A stretch of 64,000 nt of DNA from Streptomyces alfalfae (lineage in GTDB: Bacteria; Actinomycetota; Actinomycetes; Streptomycetales; Streptomycetaceae), in assembly GCF_004127445.1 (NCBI RefSeq), contig NZ_QEXM01000048.1:1-64000 (forward strand). Direction: 5' to 3'. The stretch's first letter is position 1, and every line of letters begins with the position of its first letter. Position numbers and translations under genes: made by a program. Under the pieces are notes generated by a model. That model was given only the letters and a program-made list of their open reading frames with translations. It was not told where the DNA came from and did not search any database. Below are positions 34,696-43,077 of the stretch, one piece after another.

Positions 34696-35502
34696 TCACC
34701 GCGCCCCGTACGCCGTCGGCGGCACCCCCACCGTCGCCGTGAAGTCCCGTACGAGATGGGCCTGGTCCGCGTAGCCGAGCTCCGCCGCGAGGTCCGCCCA
34801 GTCCACGTCCGACGCCGACTCGGCGCGCTCCAGGGCCTCGTGGATGCGGTACCGCAGGATGACCCACTTGGGGCCCACGCCCACGTACGCGGTGAAGAGC
34901 CGTTGCAGTGCCCGTACCGACAGGCCCTGCGCGTCGGCGAAGGCCGCCACGCGCCGGATCGAGCGGTCCTCGCGGATGCGGTCGACGAGCCCCATGGTGA
35001 GGTCGGCCCGGGGGTCGGGCACGGGGGACAGGCCCAGCAGGAAGGCGTCGAGCGCCGCCACGCGCGCGTGCTCGTCGTCGGGGGCGAGGATCGGCTCGGC
35101 GGCGTCGGCGGCCCGGGGGAACACCTCGTGCAGGGGCAGCCGGCGCCCCGTCCACTCCGCCACGGGGTGCTCGGGGGCGAACGGCCGGAACCCGCCGGGA
35201 CGGAACTGCACCCCGCACACCCGCCCCCGCCCCTCCAGCTTCGTGCCGAACAGCTCCGGAGCGACCCCGGCCACCTCCCCGGACCCGCCCGGCCCGGCGT
35301 CCGACCGGAAGACCACGTTGACGCTGGGGTGCGGGACGACGTGGGAGGCGTAGGGCTCGGGCAGGTCCCAGTCGATGAGCCAGTAGTGCTCCAGGTAGGG
35401 GCGCAGCGCCTCGGCGGGCGCGTGGCGGCGGAACCGCACCCGGGAGAAGAGCCCGTCGGCGTCGACGATGCCTCGGGTGTCGCGGCGTGGGGCGTCGGGC
35501 AT
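34696..35502 (-). CDS. AraC-family transcriptional regulator
   Basis: The 268-aa regulator has a DUF6597-like N-terminal half (FRRHAPAEALRPYLEHYWLI, VVPHPSVNVVF, VCGVQFRPGGFRPF) and a C-terminal double helix-turn-helix. The first is VAAFADAQGLSVRALQRLF and the second is WADLAAELGYADQAHLVRDF, with the PPTAYGAR ending. It is divergent from the DinB-like gene, 113 nt away, and may control it. Confidence 0.9.
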   Translation of the reverse strand: MPDAPRRDTRGIVDADGLFSRVRFRRHAPAEALRPYLEHYWLIDWDLPEPYASHVVPHPSVNVVFRSDAGPGGSGEVAGVAPELFGTKLEGRGRVCGVQFRPGGFRPFAPEHPVAEWTGRRLPLHEVFPRAADAAEPILAPDDEHARVAALDAFLLGLSPVPDPRADLTMGLVDRIREDRSIRRVAAFADAQGLSVRALQRLFTAYVGVGPKWVILRYRIHEALERAESASDVDWADLAAELGYADQAHLVRDFTATVGVPPTAYGAR

Positions 35503-35615
35503 GACGGGATCGTAGAACGGCGGCACGGCCGGGGCGGGAGCGCGCGTCACCGAGGGACGGGTGTCGTCGCGTTTGTTCAAGCCGTGGCCCGCCCCGCCTC
35601 CGTACCGTCGGACCC

Positions 35616-36218
35616 ATGGACACCTCGGACAGCGGCGGTGCCGCCGCACTCAGCATCAGTGATCTACTCGCCCTGGCCGCAGGCAGGGCCGTACCGGTCG
35701 TCCGCGCCCTGCCGGACGACCGCCTCGCCGACCCCACGCCGTGCGCGGAGTACGACGTGCGCTCCCTGGTCGACCACCTCTTCCACGTCGTCGTCCAGTT
35801 CCAGGAGCTGGCCGCCAAGCGGGACGCGGACTTCTCGGTGACGCCCGCCTACGTGACCGAGGGCGGGGACTGGCGTGACCGGTTCGCCGCCGAGGCGGAC
35901 AGGCTCGTCGCCGCCTGGGCCGCGCCCGGCGCGGACCGGGGCACGACGGGGGCGATGGACATGCCGGCCGAGACGGTGGGCTGCATGGCGCTCCTCGACC
36001 TGTCGGTGCACGCCTGGGACCTGGCCACGGCCACCGGCCAGTCCTTCGAGGCCGGGGAGGATGCGGTCGTGCGGCGGCTCACCACGGCCGTGGAGGAGAT
36101 GGGCCCGATGGCCCGCAAGGCGGGCGTCTTCGGGGAGCCCGGGCCCGTCCCCGCCGGGGCCACCGCCTTCGAGCGCCTCCTTGCCGCCACGGGCCGTGAC
36201 CCGCGCTGGGGGCGGTAG
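35616..36218 (+). CDS. TIGR03086-type DinB/mycothiol-dependent enzyme-like protein
   Basis: The 200-aa protein has the actinobacterial maleylpyruvate-isomerase-like N-terminal helical bundle: RLADPTPCAEYDVRSLVDHL near residue 45 (metal His) and ALLDLSVHAWDLATATG near 125 (second His pair). Proteins of this group bind a divalent metal and may use mycothiol; the reaction is unknown. It is divergent from the AraC regulator. Confidence 0.85.
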   Translation: MDTSDSGGAAALSISDLLALAAGRAVPVVRALPDDRLADPTPCAEYDVRSLVDHLFHVVVQFQELAAKRDADFSVTPAYVTEGGDWRDRFAAEADRLVAAWAAPGADRGTTGAMDMPAETVGCMALLDLSVHAWDLATATGQSFEAGEDAVVRRLTTAVEEMGPMARKAGVFGEPGPVPAGATAFERLLAATGRDPRWGR

Positions 36219-36262
36219 GCGGCCGGCGGCCCCCGGGGAATACGGAACCTTCCGGCCCTGTT

Positions 36263-36296
36263 CCGCAGGTATAGTTGAACCATAAACAACCTGCGG
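36263..36296 (+). promoter_or_regulatory. Inverted repeat over the promoter of the flavin monooxygenase operon
   Basis: CCGCAGGT (36263-36270) and ACCTGCGG (36289-36296) form a perfect 8-bp inverted repeat around an AT-rich core. The core includes a -10-like TATAGT (36270-36275) and a nested GTTG-N9-CAAC. It ends 12 nt before the GTG and overlaps the ribosome site region, so it could be a repressor operator or a leader hairpin. Confidence 0.55.
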
Positions 36297-36308
36297 AGGT
36301 GGGTCGCC

Positions 36309-37409
36309 GTGTCGACCATGCAGTTCGGGATCTTCAGCGTCGGTGACGTGACCGTCGACCCGACCACCGGCCGGGCGCCGACCGAGGCCGAGCGCATCAA
36401 GGCCATGGTCGCGATCGCGCTCAAGGCCGAGGAGGTCGGGCTCGACGTCTTCGCGACGGGCGAGCACCACAACCCGCCCTTCGTGCCGTCGTCCCCGACG
36501 ACCATGCTCGGCTACATCGCCGCCCGCACGCAGAAGCTGGTCCTCTCCACCTCGACCACCCTCATCACCACCAACGACCCGGTGAAGATCGCGGAGGACT
36601 TCGCGATGCTCCAGCACCTCGCCGACGGCCGCGTCGACGTGATGATGGGGCGCGGCAACACCGGCCCGGTCTACCCGTGGTTCGGCAAGGACATCCGCGA
36701 GGGCATCAACCTCGCCGTCGAGAACTACGCGCTCCTGCGCCGCCTCTGGGACGAGTCCGTCGTCACCTGGGAGGGGAAGTTCCGTACGCCGCTGCAGTCC
36801 TTCACGGCCACGCCCCGGCCGCTGGACGGCGTCGCGCCCTTCGTCTGGCACGGCTCGATCAGGTCCCCGGAGATCGCCGAGCAGGCCGCGTACTACGGCG
36901 ACGGCTTCTTCCACAACAACATCTTCTGGCCCGCGGACCACACCAAGCGGATGGTCGAGCTGTACCGGCGGCGGTACGCGCACTACGGGCACGGCGCCGA
37001 GGAGCAGGCGATCGTGGGGCTCGGCGGCCAGGTGTTCATGCGGGCCAACTCGCAGGACGCCGTGCGCGAGTTCCGGCCGTACTTCGACAACGCGCCGGTG
37101 TACGGGCACGGGCCCTCCCTGGAGGAGTTCACCGAGCAGACCCCGCTGACCGTGGGCTCGCCGCAGCAGGTGATCGAGCGGACGCTGTCGTTCCGCGACA
37201 CCGTGGGCGACTACCAGCGGCAGCTGTTCCTGATGGACCACGCGGGCCTGCCGCTGAAGACCGTCCTCGAACAGCTCGACATCCTCGGCGAGCAGGTCGT
37301 CCCGGTGCTGCGCGAGGAGTTCGCCGAGAACCGCCCGGCGAACGTGCCGGACGCCCCCACCCACGCCGCCCGCGTCGGCCGGCGGACCCGGAAGGAAGTG
37401 ACGGCATGA
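36309..37409 (+). CDS. LLM-class flavin-dependent oxidoreductase (CE1758-like)
   Basis: This 366-aa TIM-barrel protein of the bacterial luciferase superfamily has GEHHNPPFVPSSPTTMLG near residue 55, LSTSTTLITTNDPVKIAEDF and DVMMGRGNTGPVYPWFG. It should use reduced FMN and oxygen on an unknown substrate. GGAGG precedes the GTG. It overlaps the FMN reductase by ATGA, so the two form a two-component monooxygenase. Confidence 0.92.
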   Translation: MSTMQFGIFSVGDVTVDPTTGRAPTEAERIKAMVAIALKAEEVGLDVFATGEHHNPPFVPSSPTTMLGYIAARTQKLVLSTSTTLITTNDPVKIAEDFAMLQHLADGRVDVMMGRGNTGPVYPWFGKDIREGINLAVENYALLRRLWDESVVTWEGKFRTPLQSFTATPRPLDGVAPFVWHGSIRSPEIAEQAAYYGDGFFHNNIFWPADHTKRMVELYRRRYAHYGHGAEEQAIVGLGGQVFMRANSQDAVREFRPYFDNAPVYGHGPSLEEFTEQTPLTVGSPQQVIERTLSFRDTVGDYQRQLFLMDHAGLPLKTVLEQLDILGEQVVPVLREEFAENRPANVPDAPTHAARVGRRTRKEVTA

Positions 37410-38026
37410 GGCTCGTCGTCGTATCGGCGGGGCTGAGCACGCCCTCGTCCACCCGGCTGCTCGCCGACCGCCTCGCGGCGGCCACCGGGCCCTTCGCCGA
37501 AGCCGCGGCCGGCGGGCCCCTCGCCGAGGTGGAGACCGAGGTCGTGGAGGTGCGCGACCTCGCCGTGGAGATCGCGCACAGCCTCACCACCGGCTTCCCC
37601 GGCCCCGCGCTGGGCGCCGCGATCGAGGCGGTGCGCGAGGCGGACGGCCTGATCGTCGTGACGCCGGTGTTCTCCGCCTCCTACAGCGGCCTGTTCAAGT
37701 CCTTCTTCGACGCCGTCAGCGGCGCCGACAAGGACGCCCTCGCGGGCAAGCCGGTCCTGGTCGCCGCCACCGGCGGCTCGGCCAGGCACTCCCTGGTCCT
37801 CGACCACGCGCTGCGTCCGCTCTTCGCCTACCTGCGGGCCGTCGTCGTCCCCACCGGGGTCTACGCGGCGTCCGAGGACTGGGGAGCGGAGGGCCTCGCC
37901 GGGCGGATCGACCGGGCGGGCGCGGAGCTGGCGCGCCTCATGCGCCCCGCCGAGCGGCCCGACCGGTCCGCGCCGGAGCCGGTCGTGCCGTTCGCGGAAC
38001 AGCTCGCGGCGCTCGGGCAGCGGTAG
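37406..38026 (+). CDS. NAD(P)H-dependent FMN reductase (CE1759-like)
   Basis: The 206-aa flavodoxin-fold reductase begins MRLVVVSAGLSTPSSTRLLA (phosphate-binding loop) and contains VVTPVFSASYSGLFKSFFDA and VAATGGSARHSLVLDHAL. It supplies reduced FMN to the coupled LLM monooxygenase, as in the CE1758/CE1759 pair of corynebacteria. Confidence 0.92.
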   Translation: MRLVVVSAGLSTPSSTRLLADRLAAATGPFAEAAAGGPLAEVETEVVEVRDLAVEIAHSLTTGFPGPALGAAIEAVREADGLIVVTPVFSASYSGLFKSFFDAVSGADKDALAGKPVLVAATGGSARHSLVLDHALRPLFAYLRAVVVPTGVYAASEDWGAEGLAGRIDRAGAELARLMRPAERPDRSAPEPVVPFAEQLAALGQR

Positions 38027-38063
38027 CCGCGTCAGGTGCGGTGGGTGCGGACCCGGCGGTCGC

Positions 38064-38501
38064 TCAGGGCCACACCAGGCAGTACGCCTGGTGGCCGGCG
38101 TCGTGCAGGCGGTGGCTGAAGTCCTGCCACTCGTGGAGGAGCTGGTAGACGTTGAAGGCGTCGCGGGGGCCGCCGCGGTCGGGGACCGTGGACCAGATGA
38201 AGGCGGCGGCGCCCACCGACTCCTCGCCGACGCCGCGCAGGGGGTCGACGACGGTCATCGGGAGTTTCACCACCGCGTAGTCGGGGTGGAGGACGACCAG
38301 CTCCAGCGGGGGGACCCTGTGCAGGGGTATGCCCTCGATGCCGGTCAGGACCATCGCGGCCATCGTCTCCGGCTTGATCTTCGTGAACATGCCGCCCATG
38401 CCGAGCTCGTCCCCGCCCAGCTCCTCGGGGCGCATCGAGATGGGCACGCGGGCGGCCGTCGCGCCGTCCGGGGCGCCGAAGTACTTGTACGTCACCCCCA
38501 C
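38064..38501 (-). CDS. Conserved hypothetical Streptomyces protein
   Basis: The roughly 145-aa soluble protein starts V-G-VTYKYFGAPDGATAARVP and includes MFTKIKPETMAAMVLTGIEG, LELVVLHPDYAVVKLPMTVV and NVYQLLHEWQDFSHRLHDAG. I recognise no catalytic motif. GTG at 38501 has AGGAG 7 nt upstream; GTG at 38495 is an alternative. The open frame extends upstream to 38672 with Arg-rich, non-conserved-looking sequence that I exclude. It is divergent from hemL. Confidence 0.72.
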   Translation of the reverse strand: MGVTYKYFGAPDGATAARVPISMRPEELGGDELGMGGMFTKIKPETMAAMVLTGIEGIPLHRVPPLELVVLHPDYAVVKLPMTVVDPLRGVGEESVGAAAFIWSTVPDRGGPRDAFNVYQLLHEWQDFSHRLHDAGHQAYCLVWP

Positions 38502-38836
38502 CCCGCCACTCCTGCTGCTGGTCCGGTCCCGCCGGGACTCGCCGGAGGCGTCCCGCACCTGCTCGGACGCCTGCGCGGGCTGTGCTTCCGCGTCGCGTCG
38601 GTGCTTGCCACGCCGGGCACGCCGCGGGCCCAGGCCTTCGGTCCCCTCGCCCAGTCCGCCACCGCGATGCATATCTCCACCCGACTGCTTTGCCAGGGCG
38701 GCACGGCCCTGTCTTTTCTAGGCCTCGCGGCCCCCGCCACGCAACCCGATCATCGTGTCAGTGACCTCCCCCACGTTCACCCGCTAAAACGTGGAGTGAA
38801 ACACCTGTCCGCAGGATGCTCGAACCCTCTGACACC
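38502..38836 (+). promoter_or_regulatory. hemL upstream region (335 nt) with an inverted repeat
   Basis: No convincing gene lies here. At 38771-38777 and 38788-38794, CCACGTT and AACGTGG form a 7-bp inverted repeat spaced by 10 nt, enclosing a -10-like TAAAAC (38785-38790). A TGACCT about 17 nt earlier could be the -35. The site lies about 45 nt before the hemL start and is a candidate operator. Confidence 0.45.
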
Positions 38837-40162
38837 ATGGCTCGTGTGAGCTTCCCGTATAGCGCCCCAGTTTCGCAGACTCTTTTCGACCGTGCGGCGG
38901 CCGTGACGCCCGGCGGTGTGAACTCTCCCGTGCGCGCGTTCCGCGCTGTGGGTGGTACGCCCCGTTTCATGGTGTCCGGTGCCGGTCCGTACCTGACTGA
39001 CGCGGATGGCCGCGAGTATGTCGACCTCGTGTGTTCCTGGGGGCCGATGATCCTCGGCCACTCGCACCCCGAGGTCATCGCCGCAGTCCAGGAAGCCGTC
39101 GCGCGCGGCACCTCCTTCGGCACGCCCGGCGAGGGCGAGGTCGCGCTCGCCGAGGAGATCGTGGCCCGCATCGAGCCCGTCGAGCAGGTGCGGCTGGTCT
39201 CCAGCGGCACCGAGGCCACCATGTCCGCCATCCGCCTCGCGCGCGGCTTCACCGGCCGCGCCAAGGTGATCAAGTTCGCCGGGTGCTACCACGGGCACGT
39301 GGACGCCCTGCTCGCCTCCGCCGGTTCGGGCGTGGCGACCCTCGGCCTGCCCGACACGCCGGGCGTCACCGGCGCCCAGGCCGGCGACACCATCGTCGTC
39401 CCGTACAACGACCTGGACGCCGTGCGCGCCGCCTTCGCCGCGCACGAGGGGCAGATCGCCTGCGTCATCACCGAGGCCTCGCCGGGCAACATGGGCGTCG
39501 TGCCGCCGGGCGATGGCTTCAACCAGGGCCTCGCGGACCTCTGCCGGGAGAACGGCGCGCTGTACATCTCCGACGAGGTGATGACCGGCTTCCGCACGTC
39601 GAAGGCGGGCTGGTTCGGCGTCGACGGCGTCCGCCCCGACCTGATGACCTTCGGCAAGGTCATGGGCGGCGGCTTCCCCGCCGCGGCCTTCGGCGGGCGC
39701 GCCGACGTGATGGCGCACCTCGCCCCGGCGGGCCCCGTCTACCAGGCGGGCACGCTCTCCGGCAACCCGGTCGCGACGGCCGCGGGCCTCGCGCAGCTGC
39801 GCCTCCTGGACGACGCGGCGTACGAGAAGGTGAACGCGGTCTCGGCCGAGCTGCGGGGCCTGGTGGGCGCGGCGCTGGGCAAGGAGGGCGTCGCGCACAC
39901 GGTGCAGAACGCGTCCAACATGTTCTCGGTCTTCTTCACCGACGAGCCCGTGCGCAACTACGACGACGCGAAGGCGCAGGAGTCGTTCCGCTTCACCGCC
40001 TTCTTCCACTCGATGCTGTCGCAGGGCGTCTACCTGCCGCCCTCGGCGTTCGAGTCCTGGTTCGTGTCCACCGCCCACGACGAGCGCGCGGTCGAGCGGA
40101 TCGCCGCCGCCCTGCCCGCCGCCGCGCGCGCCGCGGCGCAGGCCACGGAGGTCGCGGCATGA
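38837..40162 (+). CDS. hemL: Glutamate-1-semialdehyde 2,1-aminomutase
   Basis: The 441-aa PLP enzyme converts the HemA product to 5-aminolevulinate. TPGGVNSPVRAFRAVGGTP is the family opening, VSSGTEATMSAIRLARGFTG binds the cofactor phosphate, ISDEVMTGFR holds the ring Asp, and the PLP lysine lies in MTFGKVMGGGFPAAAFGG. The start is ambiguous: ATG 38837 fits family length, with ATG 38816 or GTG 38846 as alternatives, and none has a clear ribosome site. It overlaps the phosphatase gene by ATGA. Confidence 0.96.
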   Translation: MARVSFPYSAPVSQTLFDRAAAVTPGGVNSPVRAFRAVGGTPRFMVSGAGPYLTDADGREYVDLVCSWGPMILGHSHPEVIAAVQEAVARGTSFGTPGEGEVALAEEIVARIEPVEQVRLVSSGTEATMSAIRLARGFTGRAKVIKFAGCYHGHVDALLASAGSGVATLGLPDTPGVTGAQAGDTIVVPYNDLDAVRAAFAAHEGQIACVITEASPGNMGVVPPGDGFNQGLADLCRENGALYISDEVMTGFRTSKAGWFGVDGVRPDLMTFGKVMGGGFPAAAFGGRADVMAHLAPAGPVYQAGTLSGNPVATAAGLAQLRLLDDAAYEKVNAVSAELRGLVGAALGKEGVAHTVQNASNMFSVFFTDEPVRNYDDAKAQESFRFTAFFHSMLSQGVYLPPSAFESWFVSTAHDERAVERIAAALPAAARAAAQATEVAA

Positions 40163-40863
40163 GCGGCACGGCAGCGGGCGACGAGCTGACCGTCGTCCAT
40201 CTGATGCGCCACGGCGAGGTGAACAACCCGGACGGCATCCTGTACGGACGCCTGCCCGACTACCACCTCTCCGAGCTCGGCCGGCGGATGGCCGACCGGG
40301 TCGCCGAGCACCTGGCCCAGCGCGACGTCACGCACGTCGTCGCCTCGCCGCTGGACCGCGCCCAGGAGACGGCCACGCCGATCGCCAAGGCGCACGGCCT
40401 CGACCTCGCGACGGACGGCAGGCTCATCGAGGCGGCCAACGTCTTCGAGGGCAAGACCTTCGGCGTGGGCGACGGCGCCCTGAAGAACCCGGAGAACTGG
40501 AAGCACCTCGTCAACCCCTTCAAGCCCTCCTGGGGCGAGCCGTACGTCGAGCAGGTCGTCCGGATGATGGGCGCCCTGGACGCGGCGAAGGACGCCGCGC
40601 GCGGGCACGAGGCGGTCTGCGTCAGCCACCAGCTGCCGATCTGGATCGTGCGCAGCTTCGTGGAGAAGCGGCGGCTGTGGCACGACCCGCGCAAGCGGCA
40701 GTGCACGCTCGCCTCCCTGACGACGTTCACCTACCGCGGTGACCGCATCGTCTCGGTGGGTTATTCGGAGCCCGCCCGCGATCTCGTCCCCGCCCATCTC
40801 CTCGCCGGCGCGAAGCCGGTGAAGGGCAAGGACAAGGCGGCCGGTAAGGCCTTCGGGGCCTGA
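40159..40863 (+). CDS. Histidine phosphatase family protein
   Basis: This 234-aa protein has the phosphoglycerate-mutase-like RHG motif in VVHLMRHGEVNNPDGILYGR and SPLDRAQETATPIA. The second catalytic His lies in AVCVSHQLPIWIVRSF. A Lys-rich tail ends it. Coupling to hemL suggests shared transcription, but the substrate is unknown. Confidence 0.92.
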   Translation: MSGTAAGDELTVVHLMRHGEVNNPDGILYGRLPDYHLSELGRRMADRVAEHLAQRDVTHVVASPLDRAQETATPIAKAHGLDLATDGRLIEAANVFEGKTFGVGDGALKNPENWKHLVNPFKPSWGEPYVEQVVRMMGALDAAKDAARGHEAVCVSHQLPIWIVRSFVEKRRLWHDPRKRQCTLASLTTFTYRGDRIVSVGYSEPARDLVPAHLLAGAKPVKGKDKAAGKAFGA

Positions 40864-40870
40864 CGGCTTT

Positions 40871-40903
40871 CCCCCGGGAGGCGGTGCGGTTTCCTCCCGG
40901 GGG
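40871..40903 (+). terminator. Terminator after the hemL operon
   Basis: CCCCCGGGAG and CTCCCGGGGG pair perfectly over 10 bp around a 13-nt loop that contains TTT, 8 nt after the stop. Confidence 0.8.
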
Positions 40904-41104
40904 CCGTCGCGTTCTTATTCACGTCACGTGATCACGCGGCGACTGTATGTCTCTTTCCGGGCCCTTGAAGGGGCTCTGCGGGTAAAACTCCTTAAATAAG
41001 GACGATGTGCTGGAACCCCGCACTTCGTCATGCCCTCTAACTGGTCAACCGTCTGCATGGCACATACAGCGGACGGGGCCAGGGGCACGACGAATGGGGA
41101 TGGA

Positions 41105-42337
41105 ATGCTCGACATCAGCCGCAGGGGAATGCTCGGACTCGGAGCGGGCGCAGCCGCCGCTCTCGGGCTCGCGGCATGCGGCTCCGGGGCCGGTGGCGAC
41201 TCCTCGGGGCCCGCGGACAAGGCCAAGGACGGGCAGGGCGGCGCCGGAAAGCACCCGGTGAAGCCCATCGGCGACGGGTCCACCGCGTACACGGGCCCCC
41301 AGCCCCACCAGCCCGCCAAGCCGGTGCCGCTGCAGCCGGGCGAGACGCCCCCGCAGTTCGTCATCTTCTCCTGGGACGGCGCGGGCGAGGTCGGCAACGG
41401 ACTGTTCCCGCGCTTTCTGAAGCTCGCCGAGGACCACAACGCGCACATGACGTTTTTCCTCTCCGGGCTTTATCTGCTCCCGGAATCGAAGAAGCGCATG
41501 TACCGGCCGCCGAACAACTCGGTCGGCGCCTCCGACATCGGATATCTCACTGACGGTCACATCAAGGAGACGCTGAAGTACGTTCGCCAGGCATGGCTCG
41601 AAGGCCATGAAATCGGCACGCACTTCAACGGGCACTTCTGCTCGGGCACGGGAACCGTCGCCAACTGGACGCCCGCGCAATGGCAGGACGAGATAGACCA
41701 GGCCACGTCGTTCGTGAAGAAGTGGCGGACGAACACCGGCTGGACCGATCTGCCGCCGCTGCCCTTCGACTACGACAAGGAACTCGTCGGCGGCCGTACG
41801 CCGTGCCTGCTCGGCCAGGACAATCTGCTGCCGACCGCGAAGAAGCTGGGCTGGCGCTACGACGCGTCCTCGCCCGGCGGCCGCCAGAAGTGGCCGCAGA
41901 AGAAGATGGGCGTCTGGGACCTGCCGCTGCAGGGCGTGCCCTTCCCCGGCCACTCCTTCGAGGTCCTGTCGATGGACTACAACATCCTCGCCAACCAGTC
42001 GAAGAACTCCACGAAGGCGCCGCCGGCCAACTACCCGGGCTGGCGCAAGCAGGCCACCGACGCCTACATAGCCGGCTTCAAGCGCGCCTACGAGTCCAAC
42101 CGCGCCCCGTTCTTCATAGGCAACCACTTCGAGGAGTGGAACGGCGGCATCTACATGGACGCCGTCGAGGAGGCCCTGAAGCACATCGCGGGCAAGAAGG
42201 ACGTGCGTCTCGTCTCCTTCCGGCAGTTCTGCGACTGGCTCGACGTGCAGGACCCCAAGGTCCTGGAGCGGCTCCAGGGCCTTGAGGTCGGCCAGGCGCC
42301 GGCGGGTGGCTGGAAGGCGCTCGGCAAGACGTCCTGA
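41105..42337 (+). CDS. Tat-exported lipoprotein with polysaccharide-deacetylase-like domain
   Basis: The 410-aa protein opens with a twin-arginine signal (ISRRGMLGLGAGAAAALGLA) ending in the lipobox LAAC, so it is likely folded before export and lipid-anchored. The catalytic part resembles a NodB-fold deacetylase. FVIFSWDGAGEVGNGLFPRF stands in for the TFDDG motif, with one Asp missing. GHEIGTHFNGHFCSG gives the H-x3-H metal pair, and a C-terminal HFEEWNGGIYMDAVEEAL follows. Activity on cell-wall glycans is plausible but not shown, because motif 1 is altered. Confidence 0.85.
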   Translation: MLDISRRGMLGLGAGAAAALGLAACGSGAGGDSSGPADKAKDGQGGAGKHPVKPIGDGSTAYTGPQPHQPAKPVPLQPGETPPQFVIFSWDGAGEVGNGLFPRFLKLAEDHNAHMTFFLSGLYLLPESKKRMYRPPNNSVGASDIGYLTDGHIKETLKYVRQAWLEGHEIGTHFNGHFCSGTGTVANWTPAQWQDEIDQATSFVKKWRTNTGWTDLPPLPFDYDKELVGGRTPCLLGQDNLLPTAKKLGWRYDASSPGGRQKWPQKKMGVWDLPLQGVPFPGHSFEVLSMDYNILANQSKNSTKAPPANYPGWRKQATDAYIAGFKRAYESNRAPFFIGNHFEEWNGGIYMDAVEEALKHIAGKKDVRLVSFRQFCDWLDVQDPKVLERLQGLEVGQAPAGGWKALGKTS

Positions 42338-42426
42338 CGGGCGTTCGGCAACCGTTCTGAAATGGGACTTTCCGCGACCGCGGGGGGTGCGGAAGATCCC
42401 CGAAACAGACATGCGAAACTTTTCAC

Positions 42427-43077
42427 ATGAGTGCCGCCCGCCGCGCCCCCCACAGCACCGACCTCAGCCGTAGCCGCCGCGCCGGTGGCCGCAGCGGCCG
42501 TGCCGCCCTGCTGGCCGCCGGCGCCGCGGTCGCCGCACTGACCCTGTCGGCCTGCGGCTCGGGCGGCACGTCGGGCGGCGGCGGCAACACGAACTTCGTC
42601 GCAGGTTCCGACGGCATCGCCACCGCCGCCAAGGCGGACCGCAAGCCGCTGCCCTCCCTCGACGGCGAGACCCTTGAGGGCGAGCACCTCGACCTCGCCA
42701 AGGCGTACAAGGGCAAGATCCTCGTCATCAACGTCTGGGGCTCCTGGTGCGCGCCGTGCCGGGCCGAGGCGCCGAACTTCGTGAAGGTGGCCGCCGACAC
42801 GAAGTCCGAGGGCGTCGAGTTCGTCGGCATCAACACCCGGGACCCCGAGCGCGGCCCGGCCCTCGCGTTCGAGAAGGCGCACAAGGTCGACTACCCGAGC
42901 CTGTACGACCCGACGGGCAAGCTGATGCTGCGCTTCCCCAAGGGCACGATGAACCCGAACTTCATCCCCTCGACACTCGTCGTCGACCGTGACGGCGAGA
43001 TCGCGGCCCGCTCGCAGCAGCCGCTGAACGAGGAGAAGCTGCGGAAGATGATCGCCCCCGTGCTCGCGGAGAAGTGA
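42427..43077 (+). CDS. resA: ResA/TlpA-type thiol-disulfide lipoprotein
   Basis: The 216-aa protein has an Arg-rich n-region, a hydrophobic helix and lipobox LTLSAC. An extracytoplasmic thioredoxin domain follows, with NVWGSWCAPCRAEAPNFVKV (redox CAPC) and NPNFIPSTLVVDRDG (cis-Pro). It should keep apocytochrome c cysteines reduced for heme attachment. It is the first of four system II cytochrome c genes. Confidence 0.93.
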   Translation: MSAARRAPHSTDLSRSRRAGGRSGRAALLAAGAAVAALTLSACGSGGTSGGGGNTNFVAGSDGIATAAKADRKPLPSLDGETLEGEHLDLAKAYKGKILVINVWGSWCAPCRAEAPNFVKVAADTKSEGVEFVGINTRDPERGPALAFEKAHKVDYPSLYDPTGKLMLRFPKGTMNPNFIPSTLVVDRDGEIAARSQQPLNEEKLRKMIAPVLAEK

